This document shows, piece after piece, positions 22,617 to 33,959 of a stretch of 64,000 nt of DNA (position 1 is its first letter; every line of letters begins with the position of its first letter). The notes under the pieces are model-generated. The model saw nothing but the letters and a program-made list of their open reading frames with translations, had not been told where the DNA came from and did no database searches. Source of the DNA: Limonium bicolor (lineage: Eukaryota; Streptophyta; Magnoliopsida; Caryophyllales; Plumbaginaceae); assembly GCA_023374045.1 (NCBI GenBank), contig CM041776.1, positions 120,113,000 through 120,176,999 on the forward strand, read 5' to 3'. The position numbers and the translations under genes are program-made.

Positions 22617-22872
22617 TATCTATTTCGATGGTTCCTGCAAAAGAACTGCCGAAATAAGGTGTTGGGTCAACTGTTTTCAGTCAAATCCCTTATTCCTGCG
22701 GGTATCTATTTTGGCGGTTTTTGATCCGCAACCGCCGAAATAGGTTGCCAGGTTAACGTTATCCGGTCAAATGGCGGAGGTCTATTTCGGCGGTTTTGGA
22801 ACCACCGAAATAGGTGTTCTACCCTATTTTGGTGGTGCTCATTTCGGCGGTTGTAAATCGTCAAAATAGGCA
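22617..22872. repeat. Right subterminal repeats of the CACTA element
   Basis: Four hairpin-like pairs of the motif CTATTTCGGCGG and its complement occur, for example TATTTCGGCGGTTTTGGAACC followed by its pairing arm near 22779-22815. They mirror the left subterminal array and are the expected TNPD binding sites. Confidence 0.87.
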
Positions 22873-22890
22873 TTTTACAACCGTAGAAAA

Positions 22891-22910
22891 AGACTGTTTT
22901 TCTACTAGTG
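22891..22910 (-). repeat. Right terminal inverted repeat of the CACTA element
   Basis: The end reads AGACTGTTTTTCTACTAGTG; its complement begins CACTAGTAGAAAAA. It is followed by the TTG target duplication. Confidence 0.93.
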
Positions 22911-22913
22911 TTG

Positions 22914-23332
22914 ATTATCTTAGACTTAGATGGTGTCATGCAGAAGCTGGTTGAGCTTCTATGGCCAATCCAGGGTGTTGGCAGGTCCCTTTCTAAGCTG
23001 CTCATGCAAACTCCCAAAGGGAACTGGTGGCGTATAACAGTTGGACTGTTTTTTCTTATGTTTTGTTTCATGATATGTAAGTATTTTGGATATGATTTTC
23101 ATTTTATCGTACCTTGTTAAGTTAATTAATGGGATTTGGTTGGTTGTTTTGAAAAAAAGACATTATTACCTTATACTCTCATTATTTCATTTACACACTC
23201 TCTCCAAAATGGGTCATTAGAATCCTCTTTTCTGGTCGTTAGAGTTTTAGCCTGACCACCCCCACTGCCGCCACCAGAGCACCGTTCTACTGGAAAAATA
23301 GCAAAAATGTTATTAAATGCTTTGCATGTTAT
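22914..23332. other. CACTA flank with a second copy of the local repeat (R2)
   Basis: The first 200 bp could encode a short peptide with a hydrophobic stretch (about 22908-23120) but match nothing I recognise. From about 23155 the R-type module appears (CATTATTTCATTTACACACT, then GAGTTTTAGCCTGACCACC). No gene is supported. Confidence 0.45.
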
Positions 23333-23600
23333 TCTCTATCTTGCTCGTATCCTCCTTAGGAGGCTCCTGATAAGCGCAGAACTGCTCGATCTCCATCTGC
23401 ATTCTAGTCTGCTCACTCTCCCACCAGTAAGGTTGTCGATAAGATGATTGTGGCTGTTGGTAATAATCTTGTCGCCTGAACTGGTTGTAACTTTGAGTAC
23501 CCGGCTGATTATACCTGTTCAAATTCTGCTCTATGTTCATTATCGTAACCGTTGTTTCCAACTGTGTCAACACTCTCCTCAACTCATCCATTTTCTCCAT
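23333..23600 (-). pseudogene. Athila-like gag remnant
   Basis: The frame has a glutamine- and tyrosine-rich segment (QSYNQFRRQDYYQQPQSSYR) after a leucine-rich coiled-coil start, resembling the linker after the knuckle in Athila gags. There is no capsid core or zinc knuckle. It is too short for a sure call and is assigned mainly from its place beside the PBS. Confidence 0.5.
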
Positions 23601-24066
23601 CTTTGCCTATCAAAAACAAACAAAAATAAAAAGTAATAAAGGGAATATAAAAATTGAACGCAATGAAACAACACTTACAAAACCAAATTGAATAAAATAA
23701 ATAACTATTACGAAATCGTAAACAGAACAAAGAAACAAGATTGAATAAAAATAAAAGAAAAAGGAATAAAATCCTACCTAACAAAATCGAACTTAAACAA
23801 AACAGTTATAAAATAAAAAGAAAAAGAAAAAGAAAAGTAATAAAATAAACAAACTAAATCGAACTGAAGAGTATGAATTACGAAAAAAAAACGAAACTTA
23901 CGTGTTCAAAACAAAAACCTACGTACCCAAACAAACCAAAAAGAAAGCAAAAGTGAATAAAACTATTTTTAAAATAAAAGAGTAAAATCAAACAAAAATA
24001 AAAGAAGATAAAACTCAACAAAATCTCAATCAGATAAATAAAAATGTCAATTAACCGTGCCAGAGG
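23601..24066 (-). other. A-rich leader of the truncated Athila-like element
   Basis: This is a very A-rich plus strand (T-rich in sense) with no coding potential between the PBS and the gag remnant. Short AAAATAAAAAG-like runs repeat irregularly. Confidence 0.5.
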
Positions 24067-24084
24067 TCCCCGGCAACGGCGCCA
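24067..24084 (-). other. Primer-binding site, tRNA-Asp type, of the truncated element
   Basis: The minus strand reads TGGCGCCGTTGCCGGGGA, identical to the PBS at 10657-10674 and complementary to tRNA-Asp. It lies six bases from the LTR. Confidence 0.92.
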
Positions 24085-24090
24085 AAAACT

Positions 24091-25633
24091 TGTTAGCAGA
24101 AATATATGTTACTATCTCTACCTAGGCAGTGTACCTATTGTTTTTGCGGAATAGTGAATTGAGTGGGGTTGTCGATCTCAGGGACCTCGTTCAATTAATT
24201 GATAATTTATTTTACTAACCGAGAAACTAAACTAAGAAAACAAGAAACGTCACTTTTTCAGGTTTGCTTAATTTAATGATAAGAAAGACTCAACAAACTA
24301 ATGAAACAGTAAAATAAACTAAACAAATAAATAAGAGTAAAACTCTAAATAAAGGAAGCACCCCGGATTGTTATGCAAACCTTCACTCTCTAATCTATTA
24401 ATAAACTCTTCCCTAATTCTGCAATAAACTCAGAAACTATAATTAATTCGTCAACGGCTAAGTCTAACGAATCCTAACCAGTTGCTAGAACTAGCAGCAG
24501 ACTAATGCTCTAATCCGGACACAACTAATCGCATAAAGAACAGTTTCTATTTGAGACCGATTAACCTATAGGCGGGATCATGCTTCTAGTCGTTAATCAG
24601 GTTTAATTCCTATGTCTTGTTATCTATCTCAGCTCTCGCGTGTTGATTAGAAAACTACAAATATAGCTTTAATAATTGATCATAGAATTAAAGCGCATGA
24701 AGAACTAGAATTAAACTACTACATCAATGAATTAGTCAAAAGATTACAAATAAATAAAAAGATCCGGTTTGCTACCCCAATCCGGGGAGCTGAACTAACT
24801 ACTCAAACATAAACAAAAAAAAAATAGCAAATATAACAAAAACGACATTAAACGAAACAAGAGGAAGGGTAGAGAAAACTCCAGTTAGCAAGTTTGACTC
24901 CGGCTCCCCGCTCCGACTCTGTCTTTACATCGGTGTAACAATGATGATAATGGTATGGTAGTGGTGTGGTGGTGTGTATGGAGTGGTCTGGTGTTCGATG
25001 GACTGTGATGGTAAAGATGATGGACGATGGCAGTGGTGATGATGCGGTGAAGAGAATTGGAGAGAGGCATAAGCCTCTGCCGGCGTGGGCGTGGGAGGAT
25101 CGTGTATGAAATAATAAAAGAGAGGCGCAGAGCCTCAGCTCTGGAGGCGTGAATCGGTCCCCCTAATATCGAACCCTAAATCTTCCTTATATAGCGGCAA
25201 CCAATGTTGAGAATTTATCTTCTCGTCATGTGCCGTGAATAAATACCGTCATAGATAACATGGAAGTCGTGAGTGGGAGAATCCATGTACATGAACAATC
25301 ATGAGCCCATGAGTTGTATGGTACAACATGAGTGATGTGGATAAATTATCCTCCGTAATGTCACAATCAATATCAATGGTGTGAAGCCTTGAATAATAAA
25401 GTGGTGACTTTATACCACGATCAATATCATATTTGTATATTATGTTGCTGTGCAGTGGTAGTCACGTGCATATATATATGTATATATTTCCTGCATTTGA
25501 CACATAAAATATATCAATTCACATCAAAACATAAATCTAAGTAAAAGTATATGATAAGTGTGAAATATGACATAAATTGTTGTAAAAATAGAAAGAATTA
25601 TAGCCCTAAAATAGATGTATTTCACACTTATCA
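24091..25633 (-). repeat. LTR of the truncated Athila-like element (1543 bp)
   Basis: It starts TGTTAGCAG and ends CTTATCA on the plus strand. A sense-strand TATA-like box (CTATATAAGG) is at 25185-25194. It lacks the GTCCGG clusters seen in the first Athila LTR but has a GGTGGTG-type simple-sequence patch near 24950-25040. Confidence 0.88.
25185..25194 (-). promoter_or_regulatory. TATA-like box in the truncated element's LTR
   Basis: The minus strand reads CTATATAAGG, in sense with the element. Its place within the LTR is like that of the box in the first Athila LTR. Confidence 0.55.
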
Positions 25634-26422
25634 GTTATTTAAATGTTGCATTCGATAAAATGGTGCATTGGTTGAAAATATAGACATTTTGTTACATTCA
25701 ATGGAAATTGTTTTTATTTAGATAAAACATGTTTAAACATAACTTAATGTAAAAAGGTACATACTGTATACACGACTTTATGTCCTTCCTCTCTCATTAC
25801 TTTATTTACACTCTCTCTTTCATGAAATCTCTCGCTAGAGTCCTCTTTTTTAGCCACCATAGTTTTTGTTGGACCAAAAACACCATGCTTTTAGAATATA
25901 TTATTGTTAAAAATTATCGTACATGGGAAATATAAACCTTTTGATAAAAGATTAACCTTTTGATTAAAAAAGAAATCAAACTTCTAATCAATATGTGATT
26001 AAAATGAAGTAAAATAATATTTTGAACGTAGAAACTCCACACAACACATCAATCTGTGAACACTGGATTGCTAATTGTTGTACAAATTTATTAATCACTG
26101 CAGCATAAATTTATTTTAAAATCACATTAATATTCAAAGTATGTTACAAGATACCACTTCAACTTTTTTTAACTAGCTTTTCGTTATCATAAAAAGTTAA
26201 ATTATGAAAACCGATTATAAAGATGCTAAACTTGTTTTAAGTACTTTAGATTTTGTTTAAATTACATTTGATAGATACTGATGTTATTATTTGAAATTAT
26301 AGATGTTTTTTACATTCAATAAAAAATGACATATAACTAGTTAAATTGAGTCAAAACATTACTTGTTGTAAAAAAAACATGCATGCTATATATAACCAGT
26401 TTGTGTCTCCCCTTCCCATTAT

Positions 26423-26427
<5 letters not shown>
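25634..26427. other. AT-rich DNA with copies R3 and the start of R4 of the local repeat
   Basis: R3 (about 25670-25870) contains TAGACATTTTGTTACATTCA, ACATACTGTATACACGAC and a CTCGCTAGAGTCCTC module. R4 begins near 26290 with a related TTTTTTACATTCAATAAAAA segment. No open frames of interest are seen. Both are degenerate copies of the unnamed repeat at 12502-12780. Confidence 0.5.
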
Positions 26428-26512
<85 letters not shown>

Positions 26513-26570
26513 ACACACACACAACACACACCACACACACCCACACACACACACACACACCACACACACA

Positions 26571-26628
<58 letters not shown>

Positions 26629-26629
26629 A

Positions 26630-26668
<39 letters not shown>

Positions 26669-26699
26669 ACACACACACACACACACACCACACACACCA

Positions 26700-26738
<39 letters not shown>
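26428..26738. repeat. CA/TG dinucleotide microsatellite, about 311 bp
   Basis: An almost pure (CA)n tract is interrupted by single-base CC steps (ACACCACAC). It is inserted inside local-repeat copy R4, between its TTATCAGTTTCA and CTCATCAATATCTCACCGGA parts. Open frames in this tract are artefacts of the repeat. Confidence 0.97.
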
Positions 26739-26740
<2 letters not shown>

Positions 26741-27072
26741 CATCAATATCTCACCGGAATCCTCCCTTCTAGCTGCTGGAGTTTTAGCCAGACCATCGCC
26801 GAAAAACTTTTCTGGTGAGTTTTTGCATGTTTGTAACCAAGTGATAGATCTCGGTGTTGTGACTATGAATCCGGTTTTTGCTTTTTTGAAAACAACTTCA
26901 TTTGGGCTAGATCTAGAAAAGAAATTTTAGGAAAAAAACTTCTAAAACTCCATTAATGGAGCTCAAAGTTCATGTTGGTTGAGGTGGTCACAAAACCCAT
27001 ATCGAGAATGTTAACACCACCAAACTGCACGATTTGAGGCTACATAAATCCTAATTTTTGTTGCTACCACAC
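26739..27072. other. End of repeat copy R4 and unique-looking spacer
   Basis: The first 60 bp carry the CTCACCGGAATCCTCCCTTC and GGAGTTTTAGCCAGACC modules of the local repeat. The rest has no recognisable feature before the LTR at 27073. Confidence 0.45.
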
Positions 27073-29082
27073 TGTGAGCCTCGGTTTTCAAACCTTATTC
27101 TATATTGACTCGGGTCGATTAGAATCTGATTAAGTTCTAGATCCACTTATAACCTAATCTTAATAACCATGTCATACAATCATAATTATTAAAAACCTAA
27201 GCTAGCTTATTGTAACCTATTACGAGTCGCCACCTAATTTTAACCTACAGTAAATTAGGAAAGGTTAGAGTTCGGGTTCAGGGACTTGTTATATAAATTT
27301 TATGGGTTCAAATTACGTTCACTACACTTCTAAGTTATTTTTCCTCTACTTATGTCATTTACAACTCATTATAAAGTCGATTTAACCTAAGTGCGCTGAT
27401 TTCTATATTTTGGGGTTTTAAACAATTTTTGACAGAAATTGAAAGTAAAAATTGAAATTACCTAAACTAGGGTTTCGAGGGCTGATTTAGGTGAAATTTA
27501 AAATGTCCGTGGCTACGGACCTAATGTCTGTACCTACGGACCCTAATTAAACTAGTTATGCAAAAAAATTAAATTTGTAGAAAAACAATTTTTTTAAAAA
27601 AAGTCTGGGCCACGGGCAAGGGGTCCATGGGCCCGTACATGTTTAGAAACCTAATTTTTTGAAAATTAAATTGTCTCGCCACCGTCTTGAGGCATCCATG
27701 GCCACGCATAGGCCGTTTGAGACCCCGGACAAGGTGTTTGTAGGCACGAACCACCACCAGACGGTGATTTTGGGCACTTTCCAATGGTGTATCCGGCTCA
27801 AATTTTATGGGTGTAATCCTTGCAAGATTTACACAAGGTAGTAATCAAAAGAATTCAATTTGAAGTCGAATTTAAGAGGAAAATTAGCACACAAGTTACA
27901 AGGTAAAAAGAAATCTAAACCCTAATTCGGTCACTGAAAAAGGTCAAATTAACTCGGAATCAAAATTGAGAGTTGATAAAGGTCGGGATAATTAAAGAAT
28001 TTGAAGTCCAACCTATTTTGATCTCTGTGGACAGTGGTTTTTTCATGACGGGATTCTTCAATTGCTCCGTTGAAAACCGATCCGACAGGATTTCGACCCA
28101 AGCTTCTCACTATGTGTGATTGATGATGATTCTCACGTCTTGGTGGAGATTTGATGAGTTTTTGATGATCAGAACTTCGGTGGGAGTGCAAAGGCTACAT
28201 TTTTAGGAATGTTGAAGGAGTTTCCATAAGATTTTGGTGCTTGGGTATTGAAAAACGTGAGATATCTACTGATGGCCTTCTTATTGAACTTTTTAGGGTT
28301 CGGGTGTGTATATTGAGTCAGTAGGAAAGGCTCCTTCCATAGAAAATGAATAATATAAAGTAATCTTGGTAAAGAAATTAAGTTCACCGAAACTCGTCAG
28401 GTAAATTCTTGAAGGAATCTGGTTATGAGATTTTGCCAATATGTAAAGAAGGATATTTATGAACTTCTAGAGAAAATTTAATTTATTTTGATTAAGGAAT
28501 ATTTTTTAAATCTATTTTCATTAGATCAGCCCGGAAATTAATAGAAAATTATTGGAAAGATGAAATTCAAAAAATTTCAAAGCCATTATGCTCTAAATGT
28601 CATTCGTTATCATGTGTTAAAATTTTAAGACATTTTGAGTTGATTTGAGTCATTTTCGAAAGAGAAAAAATATTATAAGATGACTTGTATTTTCCTTTTA
28701 ATTTTGGGTTGCATGCTATGAATAAAATTTGTTGGGCTTTTGGTCATGGATGGGCCTAATAACCAGATTGAATTTTTTATGCAATCGATGGAAGCCTTTT
28801 CTCTTATATTTTGAATTTAGGACTTTTGATTAAAAAAAAGTTAGCTTATACTACGCATTAAAATCTAATTTTTTAGAATAAAAATTCCCAAAATTACAAA
28901 AATGTCCTTCGTGATGATTAAGCTGTCATAACCGTTCTGAGGCGTGAGTTAACCATAGAAGGATAGAAATATTGAAAATGTCCTTTGTCAACTCGGGATT
29001 CCACATCTTTTGACTGTTTTACCCTTTTGTGCATTTGTGTCTTGCGAGACCCTTTCTGAGGGTCAAAATTTTGGGTATAACT
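27073..29082 (-). repeat. LTR of a Tat-like element, older copy (LTR A)
   Basis: It begins TGTGAGCCTCGG and ends GGTATAACT, and is alignable along its length to the LTRs at 31392-33111 and 38695-40465, but with many more differences. The terminal CA has become CT. It has a decayed GTCCG/CGGAC cluster near 27503-27800. Internal sequence of the same family follows on the right, so this was a 3' LTR in minus orientation. Confidence 0.87.
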
Positions 29083-29731
29083 GATTGCCCCTGTCAACTA
29101 GACTTTGTAATGAAGATGAAAAGACTAGTTGATGCCTGAGTGACAACCCAAAATTTTGTCCGACCTTAGAAATTTTTCTCCCTGGCTTGAATTTCCTCAG
29201 AAAGTCCCTTGATTGTGCCAAGCTATTCTGAGGTGTTGGCTACCTAAAGGAAAAATATGAGATTGTTGGGCCATTATGAGGAGCCAACTGCCTAAAACGA
29301 GAAAAGTGAGCTGATGTTTCTAGGCACTTCTTGGGGCGGGACCTGCCCCAGTTGAGATGTAATGCAGTTCGGATGTTTCTGGAGACATGAATCTGTCCAA
29401 TGAAGAAATTTTGAAAATAAACACTCGGATGCTTCTGGGGACCGAAACCCATTCAAAAATGAGAAATGCTATTAAGGATGATGTGCAAATGAGAATGATA
29501 TGCAAATGGGGATGATGTTTTGATGCATCTGGGAATCTAAACCCGTTCCAATGCTCCAAATTAGACCCTATGTGGACTTATTTCCAATGCCCCCCAGCTG
29601 GTGTGCAGAGATAACTCCTAATATAACCACACAGACTTATTGCCTTTGCCTATTATTTGTTGATCCCAAAATCAAGGTGACATAATGCAAGAGGATTTAT
29701 TGCCATCACCTTTGAAACCAGCAAGCGCTCC
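29083..29731 (-). mobile_element. Internal tail of the older Tat-like element
   Basis: The first 80 bp (GATTGCCCCTGTCAACTAGA...) match the sequence right of LTR B at 33112. They are followed by degenerate GGCTACCTAAAGG-type repeats like those at 33226-33510. It breaks off near 29731, where the copia LTR begins. No coding sequence is seen. Confidence 0.7.
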
Positions 29732-30776
29732 TGATGCGTCCCCGACGTGTCGTGGACGTATCGTGGACTCAAATAAAACTTGATAGTTTAGAGAGGGACG
29801 AGAGATAACTTTAAACTGGAAAACACATTTTGATTGAGAATTTACACACACGAAATTTACTCAACCTCCCTTGCCCCACACATGGACTCTCGGGACAGTT
29901 TTAACTTTACCCCTAAAGTCGTCAACCCTCTCCTGACTATCGGCCTACGGTTCACCGACTGTTCCCCGACCTGTCGTCCTATCAAATACCCAATGTATTG
30001 ATACTCTTACCCAGTCCTCTCTAGCTCACCAACTCTTTAGCACTTACACACACTCCTAAGTCTGTTTTTACTCGTATAGGGCTTACTTACATATGGAATA
30101 AATGCAAGTATATATACACGGTTGTTAGGATGTAACTACCATCCTATTAATCCCTAGACTTCTCGGAGTCGAATTCTCCTTTAATTATTCACATAATAAA
30201 CACACTAGACTTGCAGAAAGTCTTCAACTTGATATGGAGGCTTGAGCTACGTGTCACCTCATGGTTGGTCAAGTTGGCGGCAACCCTCTTGATAGGTCGA
30301 TCACCACTTGTGTGCCCCACTTACCTGATTCTGTCTAGTTCATTAAATGCTCATAAATGCCCTCTTCTTAATTCATTACAGCTATGTAATGATGTTCTTT
30401 TATAGCTTTGTTATCTTGTGCATTAATGAATTTCTCCTTTTGTCGCGAGCTTGTCTTGATCAAGTTGCTCACGTGGATGTATGTGTCTTAACTGAATGTG
30501 TTGATCCTTAGTAGTCTTCTGTCTTTGATTTGCATCTTTAAGCATAAGAGATAACTTCGTGCAGTGTCTGAGTGGTTATCTGTGCTAGAAGTCCTCCGGA
30601 GCTCTCGCCGATAGGTGCCCGACTGGTAGAGCACATGTCGTGGATTGAGCGTGCTTGCAACCTTGCGTGCTAAGCCACTTATTCACCTATCTATCTGAAT
30701 CATGAATCTTGACAAACACATTAGATAGACAATACAAGGTTTGCTATCATCAAAACTAAAGGATCTTGTCTTAACA
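29732..30776 (-). repeat. LTR of a SIRE/Maximus-type Ty1/copia element
   Basis: On the minus strand the LTR starts TGTTAAGACAAGATCC right after an AAAAAGGGGGAAAT purine tract preceded by CATCATC. This combination is a hallmark of SIRE/Maximus elements. The right border (30776) is firm; the left border (about 29732, TGATGCGTCC) is a best guess from a TG dinucleotide and the end of Tat-like sequence. Confidence 0.7.
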
Positions 30777-31376
30777 ATTTCCCCCTTTTTGATGATGGCA
30801 ACCTATACACTTATATGTACTTGGCAATTCAAAAATTGAGAGACCCCCCCTAAGAAAGATTCCCCCTGAGTTTATTAAGGGTTTTAAGAATGAATTTTTT
30901 TTTTAATGAATGATAGTAATAAGTAACAACATTTATGCATTACATAATAAGTGACAGCTTTTATATTATACTATGACCAAAGTAGATAAAGATTTTATTC
31001 AGACGATACATAATACAAGGATGATAGACATAGTCTCACAAGTACTCTCACCAGTACATATACTTTTCTTTCCCCCTTTGCCATACAGTAAAATAGGAAG
31101 CAACTACATGACGTAAGATATTGTAAAGGCCATGACATTCCATAGAGTATAAACTACAAAACATGATCAAGATAATCTGGATGGAGAGACGTAGTTGGGT
31201 ATCCCATTCATAATCCTCTGAGCCAAAAGGCTCTTCCTCCGAAAAAATGGCTTTGATCCAAGAAGGTTTTGGCTTTGGTTGGATTGGTCAAAGGTGATTC
31301 AACTGTGGTAGAAAGGTCAGACTCATCAGACTCTATGGTGAAGTCCATGCAGTGTGGAGAAAGTGAATGTGATAGG
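30777..31376 (-). mobile_element. Polypurine tract and 3' internal tail of the SIRE/Maximus-type element
   Basis: The polypurine tract (AAAAAGGGGGAAAT in sense) is at about 30777-30790. The rest contains further pyrimidine-rich TTTCCCCCTTTG-type patches and no ORF. The tail ends near 31376, where 15 bp of Tekay gag-like sequence precede the insertion point of the element at 31392. Confidence 0.6.
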
Positions 31377-31391
31377 TATGGCATGGGGTAC

Positions 31392-33111
31392 AGTGAGCCT
31401 CGATTTTAAACCCTATCCTATGTTGATTAGATTGATTGGGATCTAGTCGGGTTTTAGGTCCGCTTATAACCAAAGATTAATAACTATGTCATATAACATT
31501 GATTATTAATACCCAAGCTAGCTCACTAGAACCTATTATGAGTCGCCACCTAATTTTTACCTAGATCAAATTAGGAAAGGAGAGTTCGGGATCGGGGGCT
31601 TGATTTCAATTTAATTAGGGTTCAATTACTTTCATTACCCCTATAAGTCGTTTTTCCTCTACTTAGTTTAATTACGGCTTATTACGAGTCGGTTTAACCT
31701 AAGTGCGTGAGCTTCTGTTTTTTTGTGTTTTTTAGCATTTTTTGACAGAAAATTAAAATAAAATTAAAGATTCCTAAACTAGGGTTTCGGAGGCAGAATT
31801 AGGTCAAATTTTGTTTCCGTCCGTGGCTACGAACCTAATGTCCGAACCCATGGACCCTAGTTAACCTATGTGAACATAAAAGTCGAATTAAACAGAATAC
31901 ACAATTTTGAAAGGTCCGGGACCACGGACAGGATCTCCGTGGGCCCGGACATTATTTTAGAAAACCTAAATTTTGAAATACCGCCACCGTCCGGGGGCGT
32001 CCGGGCTTACGGACAAGGCGTTCGGGACCCTGGACATAGCGTCCGTTGGTGCGGACCGCCCTCGGACGGTGGCGTTTGGGAGGTTCCCGACAATGTTTTG
32101 AGCTCAAATTTTATGGGTGTGTAGCCTGAAAGATTTACAATACGTTAGTGCTTAAAAGTTTTCAATTTGAAATCGAATTTAATGTGAAACTTAACAAACA
32201 AGTAATTGGGCAGAAGCTTAAACAAACAGCAACCCAGAAGCCACGAAAGGTTAGTTTGAACCCAAATTTCGATATAAGACTAATAAAGTCGTAGGGAGTT
32301 AGGAAAGTGAGATTCCTACCCATTTTACCTTTGGATTTACAATGATTCTTCACGTCGGGGTTCGTCGAGTGCTCCGTTGATGGTAGACCCAAAAGGTTTT
32401 CGCACCAAGCTTCTGGTTGTTGGTTGTTCTTGCTGTTCTTCACGTTTTGGTGCTGTTTTGGTGAAGGTTTGATGATGGATGATGTTGTGGGAGTTGAAAA
32501 AGGTGTTTTAGTGCTGATTTTGTGAGATTTCAATGAAATTTCGGGGCTTGGATGTGTAAAAACGTGGAGAGGTTGTGACGGCTGAGTTTCTTGAGGTGTT
32601 AGGGTTCTTCAGGTTCTGATTTGATCATGGGATAAGGTTCCTTATATAGACTTCCTTAAAGATAGAAAAATCCGGTAAAAACCGAGATTTACCGACATTT
32701 TAACTCAAGGGCTTCCAAAAGGAATTTGATTATAAAATTTTACACATGGGTAAAGGATGATATTTCTGATTTTTCTAAAAGGGAATAGAATTTTTTGGAT
32801 ATTGGGATATTTTTAAATTCAATTTCTCGTCAGAGTCAACCAGAAATTGCTAGCAAATTATTGGAAATTCAAAAAAATCAAAATTCCAACGTCATTATGC
32901 TTCAAATGTCATCCTCTATCATGGGTTAATATTTCATAGCATTTTGAATTGATTTGACCCTTATTAGGAGCCTTGAAAATTTTCAAAAAGGCCCTTGAGA
33001 TGACTAAGCTGTTCCTAGTACTTTGAAATGTGCCGATCAAACTGGGAACCCTCGCTACTAGCCTATTAGTAGAGACTCTCTTCCGGGGGGGTTGAAATTT
33101 TGGGTATAACA
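31392..33111 (-). repeat. 3' LTR (LTR B) of the Tat-like gag-only element
   Basis: It runs from AGTGAGCCTCG (first base changed from T) to GGTATAACA. A sense TATA-like box CTATATAAGG is at 32639-32648. A GTCCG/CGGAC inverted-repeat cluster lies at about 31815-32072. It lacks a roughly 30-bp segment present in the partner LTR near 40290. Confidence 0.92.
32639..32648 (-). promoter_or_regulatory. TATA-like box in LTR B
   Basis: The minus strand reads CTATATAAGG. The same box is at 39964-39973 in the 5' LTR, which would drive the element's transcript. Confidence 0.55.
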
Positions 33112-33225
33112 GATTGCCCCCCGTCAACTAGACTTTGTAATGAAAATGAAAAGGCAAGTTGATGCTTGAGTGATACCCCAAAATTTTGGATCTTAAAAGA
33201 CCCCGTGTGCAATTGAAATCCGACA

Positions 33226-33510
33226 AGTTGTGTCGAGCTATTCTAAGGCGCCGACTACCTATGAGTAAAGTGGAAGGGTGTCGAGTGGTTCTAAGGCGTC
33301 GACCACCTAAAGGTAATAATGAAGTAATGTCAGACTATTCTAAGGCGCCGACTACCTATAAAGATGATATGATGTCAAGCTATTCTAAGGCGTTGACTAC
33401 CTATAATGAATGAGATAATGTCAAGTTATTCTAAGGTGCTGACTACCTATAATGAGTGAAGTGATGTCAAGCTATTCTAAGGTGCTGACTACCTATCAGT
33501 GATTGAAAAT
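33226..33510. repeat. Tandem repeat, about 6 copies of a 45-49 bp unit
   Basis: Each unit holds TGTCAAGCTATTCTAAGGCG followed by CGACTACCTAT and a variable purine-rich end. It lies next to LTR B in the internal region. The older relative at 29200-29300 has degenerate copies. Confidence 0.85.
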
Positions 33511-33593
33511 TGGTGTTGGGTCGAGTTCTTCTATTCGGGTGAGTTTTTCTACTCTGGTGAGTTTCGCTATTCTGGTGAGTTCTGCTGCTCTGG

Positions 33594-33935
33594 TGAATCT
33601 AAATCTTTGGCTGAGAATCTGTATCCCTGTATCTTTGGCTGATAATCTGTATCTCTGAAGAATCTGTATCTTCGGCTGAGAATCTGTATCTCTGAAGAAT
33701 CTGTATCTTTGGCTGAGAATCTGTATCTCTGAAGAATCTGTATCTTCGGCTGAGAATCTGTATCTCTGAAGAATCTGTATCTTCCTGAGAATCTGTATCT
33801 CTGAAGAATCTGTATCTTCGGCTGAGAATCTGTATCTCTAAAGAATCTGTATCTTCGGCTGAGAATCTGTATCTCTAAAGAATCTGTATCTTCGGCTGAG
33901 AATCTGTATCTCTGAAGAATCTGTATCTTTGGGTT
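33594..33935. repeat. Tandem repeat, about 9 copies of a 37-bp unit
   Basis: The unit AGAATCTGTATCTCTGA plus AGAATCTGTATCTTCGGCTG is itself a duplication of an AATCTGTATCT half-unit. Copies are nearly identical, so expansion was recent. It is preceded by a few 20-bp CTGGTGAGTT-type repeats (33525-33600). Confidence 0.9.
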
Positions 33936-33959
33936 ATGGAATGATAACGGTCTTATGTA

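Larger units (their letters stand above)
13198..22910 (+). mobile_element. Complete CACTA (En/Spm-type) DNA transposon with captured Ulp1-like protease
   Basis: The element starts CACTAGTACAAAAATGG and ends TTTTTCTACTAGTG, inverted termini matching at 17 of the first 20 positions. It is flanked by a 3-bp target duplication TTG (13195-13197 and 22911-22913), as expected for CACTA elements. Subterminal inverted repeats sit at both ends. The genes read on the plus strand: TNP2-like transposase, a DUF4216-like segment, a TNPD/Transposase_24 gene and a Ulp1-type cysteine protease. All are decayed by stops or frame changes, so this 9.7-kb copy is not autonomous now. Confidence 0.95.
23333..25633 (-). 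mobile_element. Truncated Athila-like element (gag remnant, PBS, 5' LTR)
   Basis: On the minus strand a 1543-bp LTR, a tRNA-Asp PBS, a leader and a short gag remnant lie in the correct order. Everything beyond gag and the other LTR is missing. It is a different family from the element at 1-12501 but shares the LTR start TGATAAGTGTGAAA and the PBS. A GTTAT pentamer lies at both edges (23328-23332 and 25634-25638). Confidence 0.85.

Noticed and set aside
22908..23120. 70-codon ORF with a hydrophobic segment as a host exon
   Set aside because: It starts inside the CACTA end, matches no family I recognise and has no supporting splice or neighbour evidence.
26337..26930. Long open frames encoding His-Thr or Cys-Val runs on both strands
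   Set aside because: They are translations of the CA/TG microsatellite and have no independent coding evidence.
33594..33935. Regular 37-bp repeats resembling a CRISPR array
   Set aside because: There are no unique spacers; units are contiguous tandem repeats inside a plant retrotransposon.
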